DNA of 11,826 nucleotides from Gammaproteobacteria bacterium (GTDB taxonomy: Bacteria; Pseudomonadota; Gammaproteobacteria; Arenicellales; Poriferihabitantaceae), in NCBI GenBank assembly GCA_020027415.1, contig JAHRAW010000026.1, positions 1 to 11,826 on the forward strand. The letters are read 5' to 3'. Both the position numbers and the translations under genes were made by a program. Each line of letters opens with the position of its first letter. Position 1 is the stretch's first letter. The notes under the pieces were generated by a model that saw only the letters and a list, made by a program, of their open reading frames with translations, was not told the origin of the DNA and did no database searches. This document shows, one piece after another, positions 1 through 5,836 of the stretch.

Positions 1-382
1 CCCACAGCCCCAATTGGCTCAAGCATTGTTCGGCGCGGGCGCGCGCTAATTTTCTGCCGATGCCGTAATACCCGGCTTGGTTGCATACGATTTGTCTCGG
101 CGTTTCAAAGATGCTGAAATTGGTCTCTTGCGGAACCACCCCGAGATAGGATTTTGCCGCCGCGAAGTTTTGGTCAATGTCGGCGTCAAAGATGCGCACC
201 GTGCCGTCGTTTTTGTTGATTAACGAAGAGATGATGCCGATGGCGGTGGATTTTCCCGCGCCGTTCTTGCCGAGCAAAGCGAAAAAATCACCTTGCTGAA
301 CGACCAAATCAATTCCTTTAAGCGCCGCAAACCCATTGCGATAGGTCTTGCGCAGGTTGGAAATAGTTAAGGCGACGGGCAT
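1..382 (-). CDS. ABC transporter ATP-binding protein, YadG-like (partial, C-terminal part beyond window)
   Basis: This is the nucleotide-binding subunit of an ABC-2 type exporter; it would hydrolyse ATP on the cytoplasmic face of the inner membrane to drive a partner permease. The 127 visible codons read without a stop. Residues 38-45 form a Walker A motif (GKNGAGKS), followed by a Q-loop around residue 87 (VVPQE). The wording around both motifs (GDFFALLGKNGAGKS, IGIISSLINK, NQAGYYGIGRK) closely follows E. coli YadG as I remember it. The signature motif and Walker B lie past the left edge. The ATG at 382-380 has an AGAGGA ribosome binding site 10 nt upstream. In YadG families the next gene downstream encodes the YadH-type permease, which would be outside the window. 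The substrate is unknown. The family call is firm; orthology to yadG is probable. Confidence 0.9.
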   Translation of the reverse strand, partial: MPVALTISNLRKTYRNGFAALKGIDLVVQQGDFFALLGKNGAGKSTAIGIISSLINKNDGTVRIFDADIDQNFAAAKSYLGVVPQETNFSIFETPRQIVCNQAGYYGIGRKLARARAEQCLSQLGLW

Positions 383-506
383 GGGTTAGCAATCCTCTAA
401 ACTCTAAGATATAAAGATCTAAGCGCCTGAAAAGCGCAATCCATGCGCGGCTTAAGAAAGCGATTAAGGAAGCGGCATTGTGCCAGTTTGCCGAACGCCA
501 AGCAAG

Positions 507-1298
507 TCACGGTTGCTCGGTTGATTGTTCCAGCAACTGCAAAGTGCGGACGTTGCCTTTTTTGGTCAGCACGATTTTCAGCGGAATCGGATTGCTCGCG
601 CGGTGTAACCACACGCTCACGCGCTCTTCCGGTCGGTCAATGCGATGGCGGCTTATTTTCCAGGCTGGGAATTCCCCCGCCGGCACGCGAACGGTTTCTG
701 CAACCGGGTTTTCGTACCGATAATCGCGCACGCGCTTGGCGCTCACTTCGCGCACTCGCGCTTGCACTTGCGTTTGCGCTTGGGTTGCAGCAAGTTCGGC
801 GGGCGGGCGAAGCATCAACAGCAGCGGAAAAGCCGCGGCGTCCAACTGCTCACCGGGGTGTAGCGCGATGTGTTTGCCGTTGCTCAATTCAATGCGGTTG
901 TGCGCGTGATTGACATAAAAACTACGGCGCGAATCCGGCGCCTCATCGTGCTTGCCGATCACTTGCTCGCTGCCGCCGTCCAGTACAATTGCATTTCGGC
1001 GGCGCACAAAGCGCGTAACACTGCGCACCGCAGATTTTTTGAGCAGTAACTTGATCAGCCGATTCAATTTGCCGGTGCAAGTGACCACATAGCCGTGGTC
1101 TTGTTTGCGAATGTCCGCCTCCAGTTCGCCGATGCGATGACCGCCGTAGGTCACCGCGTAGCGCAACTTCTGCTCGTCAATGACAATGTCGGCGGCGGCC
1201 GCATCGGCGGCCTGCGCAGTCGTTGGCGGCGGCAGCAAGATCAACAGCAACAACGATGCAAACACCGCCGCCGGCGTATGTGGTAACGCGGTTCTCAT
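507..1298 (-). CDS. secreted DUF3108 family protein, 263 aa
   Basis: A periplasmic or envelope protein of unknown function. Residues 1-30 look like a Sec signal peptide: a basic start (MRT), a hydrophobic core at about 11-22 (AVFASLLLLILL) and a likely cleavage after AQA at 28-30. The mature part, from about residue 38 (DIVIDEQKLRYAVTYGG), has the beta-rich pattern of DUF3108, including IGELEADI, a LIKLLLKKSAVRSV stretch and a late VRVPAGEFPAWKI segment. The ATG at 1298-1296 overlaps the purN stop as ATGA and has no Shine-Dalgarno of its own, so translation is probably coupled to purN. The frame stays open upstream to 1502, but that stretch is Arg-rich purN shadow and would bury the signal peptide. 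DUF3108 genes follow purMN in pseudomonads too, so the linkage is conserved, though the reason is unknown. Confidence 0.85.
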   Translation of the reverse strand: MRTALPHTPAAVFASLLLLILLPPPTTAQAADAAAADIVIDEQKLRYAVTYGGHRIGELEADIRKQDHGYVVTCTGKLNRLIKLLLKKSAVRSVTRFVRRRNAIVLDGGSEQVIGKHDEAPDSRRSFYVNHAHNRIELSNGKHIALHPGEQLDAAAFPLLLMLRPPAELAATQAQTQVQARVREVSAKRVRDYRYENPVAETVRVPAGEFPAWKISRHRIDRPEERVSVWLHRASNPIPLKIVLTKKGNVRTLQLLEQSTEQP

Positions 1299-1948
1299 GG
1301 CGACGATGGCGACATCGGCATCGGCATCGTTTGCGCGCAAGCGGCGCGCCGATTTTGCGCGAACCGTTGTATCGCGCGGGAATAAATTCGGTGCTCTTGC
1401 GCAAGCACGCGCTGGCGCAAAGTTTCGGCGGTGTCGGCGGGCGTAATCCCCACCTCGGCTTGCGCGATGATGGGGCCGCCGTCCAACTCCGCAGTAACCC
1501 AATGCACGCTGGCACCGTGTCGCGTTTCGCCGGCGTTGAGCGCGCGTTGATGGGTGTTCAAGCCTTTGAATTTCGGCAACAGGGAAGGGTGGATATTCAT
1601 CACGCGACCGGCAAAGCGGGCGATGAATCGCGCCGGCAGGATTTGCATGAAGCCCGCCAACACCACCAACTCCGGCGTAAAGGCTTCCACCTGACGCAAT
1701 AACGCGGTTTGGAAAGCCGCAACGCTCGGATAACTTCGGCGCTCCACAACCAACGCCGGCACTTTCGCCCGCGCCGCTCGCTGCAAACCAAACGCTTGCG
1801 ATTGATCGCTGATTACCGCCGCCACCCGCGCCGACAAAACGCCGCCGGCGATATTATCCAAGAGAACTTGTAAGTTGCTGCCGTCGCCGGAAATCAGCGC
1901 CACAATATTGAGCGGCGCGGCGGATGCCATGGTAGCGCGGCGACTCAT
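1295..1948 (-). CDS. purN: phosphoribosylglycinamide formyltransferase (GART), 217 aa
   Basis: Catalyses the third step of de novo purine synthesis: transfer of a formyl group from 10-formyl-THF to GAR, giving FGAR, in the cytoplasm. The phosphate-binding motif SGDGSNLQ is at residues 20-27, VVLAGFMQIL at 95-104 and NIHPSLLPKFKG at 118-129. N118 and H120 match the catalytic Asn106 and His108 of E. coli PurN, and D156 in ELDGGP matches Asp144. The first ATG (1948-1946) overlaps the purM stop as ATGA; an ATG at codon 7 sits closer to the conserved NIVALISG start, but the overlap favours the first. After the last family block (EHRIYSRAIQRFA) there is a non-conserved tail ending in a Met-Pro repeat. 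The stop overlaps the DUF3108 start, making a tightly coupled trio. Confidence 0.96.
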   Translation of the reverse strand: MSRRATMASAAPLNIVALISGDGSNLQVLLDNIAGGVLSARVAAVISDQSQAFGLQRAARAKVPALVVERRSYPSVAAFQTALLRQVEAFTPELVVLAGFMQILPARFIARFAGRVMNIHPSLLPKFKGLNTHQRALNAGETRHGASVHWVTAELDGGPIIAQAEVGITPADTAETLRQRVLAQEHRIYSRAIQRFAQNRRAACAQTMPMPMSPSSP

Positions 1949-3054
1949 TGCGATTGCGCGCGCGCGGTTGCCGATGGGGTATCCACCACCACGACTCGCG
2001 GCGGACCCTCCGCCGCGTTAATTTTCCCCACACAAAACACCGTCTCGCCGGCTTGTTCAAGCAGCGCAATGGCGCGTTCGCAATCCGCCGGATGGACCAC
2101 CGCTAACATACCGATTCCACAATTAAATGTGAGCAGCATTTCGGTTTCGTCAAGGTTGCCGTGTTGTTGCAGCCATTGGAAAATTGGCGGCAATTGCCAG
2201 TTCGCGCGATGAATTTCAGCGACCACCCCCGGCGGCAGCACGCGCGGTGGGTTTTCGAGCAAGCCGCCGCCGGTAATGTGACAAAGCGCGGCGACTTCCA
2301 CTTCGGCAAGCAGCCTTAACAGCGACTTGACATAAATGCGCGTAGGTTCCAGCAACATATCGCCCAATGTTTTGTGGTCGGCGAACGGCGCAAACAGGTC
2401 AACTGCGTTGCCGTTGCCATTGCGTTGCAGAATTTTCCGAATCAACGAAAACCCATTTGCGTGCGCACCCGATGACTGCAAGCCGAGAATCACATCGCCC
2501 GCCTGCACCCTTGATGCGTCAATGATATTTTTTTTATCCACCACGCCGACTGCGAACCCCGCCAAATCATATTCCCCGTGGCGATACATGCCCGGCATCT
2601 CGGCGGTTTCCCCGCCCATCATCGCGCAACCGGCCAACTCACAACCGCGCGCAATGCCTTTGAGCACGTTTTCCGCTTGCTCTAAATTGAGCGCGCCGGT
2701 GGCGAAATAATCAAGAAAGCAGAGCGGCTCAGCACCGCATACAATCAGGTCATTGACGCACATCGCCACCAGATCAATGCCAATGCTTTCATTTTCCGCT
2801 AACTCGTTCGCCAGTTTAAGTTTGGTGCCGACCCCGTCCGTTGTGGACACCAGCACCGGATTTGGAAACCGCGTCAACGGCACTTCGTATAACGCGCCAA
2901 AACCGCCCACGCCGCCTAACACCTGGTCACCATGTGCGGCGCAAGTGCGCGCGGCGAGCGGCTTGATGCGAGACACCAACTCGTTGCCGGCTTCTATGTC
3001 AACGCCACTGTCGCGGTAGCGCAACGCTTGGCGGATATTTTGCGCGGCGGTCAA
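1945..3054 (-). CDS. purM: phosphoribosylformylglycinamidine cyclo-ligase (AIR synthetase), 369 aa, TTG start
   Basis: Converts FGAM to AIR with ATP, the fifth step of purine synthesis. Conserved blocks appear in family order: YRDSGVDI (13-20), GGVGGFGALY (47-56), STTDGVGTK (70-78), the ATP-contacting IGIDLVAMCVNDL (91-103), GGETAEMPGMY (147-157), then SSGAHANGFSLIRKIL and HITGGGLLEN. The frame is open up to 3282, but that part overlaps the M15 gene in another frame and cannot be PurM. After the M15 stop at 3152 the frame has no ATG or GTG. The TTG at 3054 gives a normal-length N-terminus; TTG at 3141 (GGA six bases upstream, 10 nt after the M15 stop), 3084 or 3024 are alternatives. No good Shine-Dalgarno precedes 3054. 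The end carries a roughly 15-residue non-conserved tail. Identity is certain; the start is not. Confidence 0.93.
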   Translation of the reverse strand: MTAAQNIRQALRYRDSGVDIEAGNELVSRIKPLAARTCAAHGDQVLGGVGGFGALYEVPLTRFPNPVLVSTTDGVGTKLKLANELAENESIGIDLVAMCVNDLIVCGAEPLCFLDYFATGALNLEQAENVLKGIARGCELAGCAMMGGETAEMPGMYRHGEYDLAGFAVGVVDKKNIIDASRVQAGDVILGLQSSGAHANGFSLIRKILQRNGNGNAVDLFAPFADHKTLGDMLLEPTRIYVKSLLRLLAEVEVAALCHITGGGLLENPPRVLPPGVVAEIHRANWQLPPIFQWLQQHGNLDETEMLLTFNCGIGMLAVVHPADCERAIALLEQAGETVFCVGKINAAEGPPRVVVVDTPSATARAQSQ

Positions 3055-3151
3055 TTTTTTTCTTTGGGAATTTAAGCAAGCCAAGAATTTGGCGGTGGCG
3101 CGGGGATGTCGCCGGGCAAAACGTTCAGCATGGTCGGGCAAACCGCATCCG

Positions 3152-3646
3152 TTATTTATCAAAACTGGTGAGTTCAAAATGCTGCGCGTCCATATGCGGT
3201 CTTTCATGCTGTTCCAATTTTCTGGCGATATACTCGTGCGCCGCGGTTTCAACATCTTCGTCAACGTCATCGATACTGGCAATGTGCCACGCTCCGCCCC
3301 AGCGGATTTTTAACATCTCAGAAAGTTTCACCTCAAATAAAGACGCGCGCCTCGCGGTCGCGATATAATCATACAGCGGCACTTCCAAACTAATTCGGTC
3401 GTGGATATAAGCGATTAAATCCACCGCATGCCCAAAGCCATCCGCTTGTATCAAGTGTTTGGACTCTATGGTTTTGCTCGCCTCGGCTTGTACCAGCGCT
3501 CGCTGTTGTTCGACGCCCCGCACGCCGCAACTGATTCCGAAGTCAATCGGACAAATGGTGATCGCGTGTTCTACCACCGACACAAGACCGGGGTGTACCC
3601 AGGTCAGTTTATGCAAGGATTTTGCGGATAATTCAAATCTTGACAT
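3152..3646 (-). CDS. M15 family peptidoglycan peptidase, phage endolysin-like, 164 aa
   Basis: Resembles L-alanyl-D-glutamate or D-Ala-D-Ala peptidases of the M15 family used by phages for lysis (T5 endolysin type), which cut peptide cross-links of murein. The opening (FELSAKSLHKLTWVHPGLV at 4-22, PIDFGISCGVR at 33-43) is typical. Zinc ligands fit H64 in SKH, D76 in GHAVDL and H156 in DAQHFEL; D153 would be the catalytic acid in the D-x-x-H spacing. About five extra residues (QADGF) separate SKHLI from GHAVD. There is no signal peptide, so it would need a holin or cell lysis to reach murein; no holin, spanin or other phage gene is adjacent. The ATG at 3646 has a weak ribosome binding site. 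The gene sits 97 nt upstream of the chosen purM start, possibly co-transcribed. All catalytic residues look intact. Confidence 0.87.
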   Translation of the reverse strand: MSRFELSAKSLHKLTWVHPGLVSVVEHAITICPIDFGISCGVRGVEQQRALVQAEASKTIESKHLIQADGFGHAVDLIAYIHDRISLEVPLYDYIATARRASLFEVKLSEMLKIRWGGAWHIASIDDVDEDVETAAHEYIARKLEQHERPHMDAQHFELTSFDK

Positions 3647-3760
3647 ATCGCTTAGCTGGCGGCGCAGTTTGATTTAATCGGGCGGCACAACTTGAATGGA
3701 GTTTCGCTGCGTTGGCTTAGGGGTCGGTTTGGGATTCGGCTAAGTTAGCATGCAACAAAA

Positions 3761-3769
3761 ATCATATCA
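3761..3769 (-). promoter_or_regulatory. candidate extended -10 promoter for the M15 gene (and perhaps purM)
   Basis: On the minus strand TGATATGAT forms an extended -10 element (TGN plus TATGAT, 5 of 6 matches to TATAAT), lying 115 nt before the M15 start. No convincing -35 element is present at 16-18 nt. It lies just past the dcd stop, so it could start a new transcript for M15-purM-purN-DUF3108. Confidence 0.3.
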
Positions 3770-3841
3770 CAAGCAGCCGCAGCTAGTTCGCAGTTCGGGC
3801 GCACGCCGAACGTCGCGCGTCGTATGCGCGCATCGTCGCGC

Positions 3842-4408
3842 TTATATTTTCGGCAAGGTAACGCCATCTTGTCCCTGATATTTGCCGTCGCGATCTTTGT
3901 ACGAGGCTTCGCAGGCTTCATCGGATTCAAAAAATAAAACTTGGGCGATGCCTTCGTTGGCGTATATCTTTGCCGGCAACGGGGTGGTGTTGGAAAACTC
4001 CAGGGTTGCGAAGCCTTCCCATTCCGGCTCAAACGGCGTGACATTGACGATGATGCCGCATCGCGCATAGGTGCTTTTGCCGAGGCATACGGTCAACACA
4101 TTGCGCGGAATGCGAAAGTATTCCACCGTGCGCGCCAACGCAAAAGAGTTCGGCGGGATGATGCAAACTTCGGCGGATATGTCAACGAAACTATTGGCGT
4201 CAAAATTTTTCGGGTCAACCATCGCCGCGTTGATATTGGTGAAAATTTTGAATTCGTCAGCGCAGCGAATATCATAGCCATAACTGGAAGTCCCCCAAGA
4301 AATCACCTTGCCGGCGGCGGTTTGGCGCACTTGGGCGGGTTCAAAAGGCTCAATCATGCGATGGGATTTTGCCATCTGACGAATCCAGCGGTCGGATTTA
4401 ATGCTCAT
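3842..4408 (-). CDS. dcd: dCTP deaminase, 188 aa
   Basis: Deaminates dCTP to dUTP, the precursor route to dUMP and dTTP, as a cytoplasmic trimer. The protein follows gammaproteobacterial Dcd closely along its whole length: MSIKSDRWIR (1-10), SSYGYDIRC (41-49), DPKNFDANSFVDI (65-77), PPNSFALARTVEYFRIPR (85-102) and GKSTYARCGI (110-119). S112 and R116 match the active-site Ser111 and Arg115 of E. coli, and E137 in TLEFSN is the expected catalytic Glu. The end GKYQGQDGVTLPKI is also typical. Length matches the pseudomonad enzyme (188 aa). No Shine-Dalgarno precedes the ATG at 4408. It lies 77 nt after mrp on the same strand, an order (metG, mrp, dcd) conserved in pseudomonads, and it is probably read from the mrp transcript. 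Confidence 0.97.
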   Translation of the reverse strand: MSIKSDRWIRQMAKSHRMIEPFEPAQVRQTAAGKVISWGTSSYGYDIRCADEFKIFTNINAAMVDPKNFDANSFVDISAEVCIIPPNSFALARTVEYFRIPRNVLTVCLGKSTYARCGIIVNVTPFEPEWEGFATLEFSNTTPLPAKIYANEGIAQVLFFESDEACEASYKDRDGKYQGQDGVTLPKI

Positions 4409-4458
4409 AGCGGCACGCGGTGGAATGGCTTGCGTGGAGGTCGGGGTTGGCGGCGGTG

Positions 4459-4483
4459 GGTTAGGTTAGGTTAGGTTAGGTTG
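4459..4483. repeat. short tandem repeat (GGTTA)4 plus a degenerate fifth unit
   Basis: Four perfect copies of the pentamer GGTTA (4459-4478) are followed by GGTTG and then AGTTA. The array starts 2 nt after the mrp stop codon and lies in the 77-nt mrp-dcd gap. It is a simple-sequence repeat, probably prone to slippage. On the transcribed strand it reads as CCTAA/TAACC units, which form no evident hairpin. Confidence 0.9.
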
Positions 4484-4485
4484 AG

Positions 4486-5559
4486 TTAGTTTTGTTGAAT
4501 CACGATATTGGGAAACTTGGCACTAAAATCTTTCTTGCGCAACGCTAAGCGGGCGGCGGTATGCCGCGCGATGGCTTTGTAGGCATGCGCGATGACGCCG
4601 TCCGGTGCCGCCACCACGCTTGGCTTGCCGTTGTCGGCGTGTTCGCGAATGCTGCGCTCTAACGGCACTTGCCCAAGAAAATCAATTTCGTATTGCGCGG
4701 CCATGCTCGCGCCGCCACCGCTGCCGAAAATCGCCTCCTCATGGCCGCACTGCGGGCAAATATAGGTGCTCATATTTTCCACCACGCCGAGCACCGGTAT
4801 CTCCACTTTTTCAAACATTTTGTACGCCTTGCGTGCATCCAACAAAGCGATATCTTGCGGCGTGGTTACGATGATTGAACCGGATACGGGTACTTTCTGC
4901 GCCAAGGTCAACTGCGTATCGCCGGTGCCCGGCGGCATATCCACAATCAGATAATCCAGATCATCCCACTGCGTGTCTTTCAGCAGTTGCTCCAAGGCTT
5001 GGGTCACCATCGGACCGCGCCAGATCATCGGCGACTCTTCATCCACCAAGAATCCGATGGACATGGCTTGCAGGTGATAACTGTGCATCGGCTGCAAGGT
5101 TTTGCCGTCTTTGGATTGCGGCTTGCCGCGAATGCCCAACATGCGCGGCTGGCTCGGTCCATAAATATCCGCATCCAGAATGCCGGCGCGCGCGCCTTCA
5201 GCCGACAACGCCAACGCCAAATTGACCGACAAGGTGGATTTGCCCACACCGCCTTTGCCGGAAGCCACCGCGATGATGTTTTTGACTCCCGCCAACGGTT
5301 TCACCCCTTCCTGCACTTCGTGCGCCACGGTGTTGGACTGCACCGAAACTTCGGCGCCGGGCACCGCCTTCTCAACCAGCGCGCTCAATTCCGCTTCCCA
5401 ACTTTTCGCGGGATAGCCAAGCACCAAGTCAATGCGCACTTGCGCGCCCTCCACCGAGATATTTTTGACCGCCTTGGCGGCGACCAAATCTTTGCCGTTA
5501 TGAGGGTCAATCACCCCTTTGAGTTTTTCCGCGATTGCATCGCGGTTCATGGTTTTCAT
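4486..5559 (-). CDS. mrp: Mrp/ApbC/NBP35-type iron-sulfur cluster carrier ATPase, 357 aa
   Basis: A P-loop ATPase that binds a [4Fe-4S] cluster and hands it to apo-proteins in the cytoplasm. Residues 1-80 form the MIP18 (DUF59) domain. The ATPase domain follows, with the deviant Walker A GKGGVGKST at 101-109, the switch region DADIYGPSQPRM at 129-140, VDMPPGTGD at 206-214 and the cluster-binding CPQC at 268-271. About 357 aa is usual for proteobacterial Mrp. The frame begins at a GTG (5568), but an AGGTGA ribosome binding site at 5570-5565 overlaps that codon and lies 5 nt before the ATG at 5559, so the ATG is preferred. It is transcribed divergently from metG and followed by dcd, the arrangement seen in pseudomonads. 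Confidence 0.96.
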   Translation of the reverse strand: MKTMNRDAIAEKLKGVIDPHNGKDLVAAKAVKNISVEGAQVRIDLVLGYPAKSWEAELSALVEKAVPGAEVSVQSNTVAHEVQEGVKPLAGVKNIIAVASGKGGVGKSTLSVNLALALSAEGARAGILDADIYGPSQPRMLGIRGKPQSKDGKTLQPMHSYHLQAMSIGFLVDEESPMIWRGPMVTQALEQLLKDTQWDDLDYLIVDMPPGTGDTQLTLAQKVPVSGSIIVTTPQDIALLDARKAYKMFEKVEIPVLGVVENMSTYICPQCGHEEAIFGSGGGASMAAQYEIDFLGQVPLERSIREHADNGKPSVVAAPDGVIAHAYKAIARHTAARLALRKKDFSAKFPNIVIQQN

Positions 5560-5564
5560 GCGGG

Positions 5565-5570
5565 TCACCT
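5565..5570 (-). promoter_or_regulatory. ribosome binding site deciding the mrp start
   Basis: AGGTGA on the minus strand, 5 nt before the ATG at 5559-5557. It covers the alternative GTG codon at 5568, so initiation at the ATG is more likely. Confidence 0.7.
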
Positions 5571-5608
5571 AAAATGAAAAATTGGCGGGCGGCGCGCGCC
5601 GCTTTAGT

Positions 5609-5713
5609 GCTTGCGCTTGGCAACGCGAGCCGCCGCAAGTTCCGCGTTTTGCGCCGCGATTGTCAGTATAATAGCGTATCTTAATAATCGGTGATGCTTG
5701 CCGCTTGCCAACG
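5609..5713. repeat. imperfect direct repeat in the mrp/metG divergent region
   Basis: The segment 5609-5625 (GCTTGCGCTTGGCAACG) recurs at 5696-5713 with one extra C and one substitution. The cores TTGGCAA (5618-5624) and TTGCCAA (5705-5711) are also reverse complements of each other, so they form inverted sites on either side of the AT-rich promoter stretch at about 5660-5690. They could be paired operator sites or chance similarity. Confidence 0.4.
5667..5672 (+). promoter_or_regulatory. candidate -10 element for metG
   Basis: A perfect TATAAT lies 165 nt upstream of the metG ATG on the plus strand. No good -35 hexamer is found 16-18 nt before it. It is the strongest -10 match in the 277-nt divergent region. 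The rest of the leader shows no tRNA-like or riboswitch fold that I can recognise. A minus-strand TTGGCA at 5711-5706 may be the -35 of a divergent mrp promoter, with only a poor -10 (ATTATT) 17 nt beyond it. Confidence 0.35.
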
Positions 5714-5836
5714 TTATATTTTGGCGAAGGCGCGCGCTAATTTTGAGAATGCTTGTGAGGCTGTGATTGTGGTGCCGGTTCTCAGGCAACGCTCATTTCC
5801 CGGCTGTTTTTCACGCTGCCCGCGTTCCCCCAAAAA

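Noticed and set aside
1310..1330. Hexamer repeat in the end of purN encoding Met-Pro units
   Set aside because: A short in-frame simple repeat in a non-conserved tail; interesting only as a slippage site near the purN stop, with nothing else to support a function.
1299..1502. Longer version of the DUF3108 protein starting at 1502
   Set aside because: The extra 68 residues are an Arg/Ala-rich shadow of purN and would place the signal peptide internally; the ATGA overlap supports the start at 1298.
3055..3282. Longer PurM starting at the ATG at 3282
   Set aside because: The extra segment overlaps the conserved end of the M15 peptidase in another frame and has no similarity to PurM.
3793..3811. 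Inverted repeat GTTCGG...CCGAAC after dcd as a terminator
   Set aside because: The six-base stem is not followed by a T-run on the minus strand; it could still be a weak hairpin, but terminator function is not supported.
5729..5744. Exact 16-base match to positions 38-53 (GGCGCGCGCTAATTTT)
   Set aside because: One copy is inside the ABC ATPase coding region and the other is between genes; it is half alternating GC and looks like chance rather than a mobile or regulatory repeat.
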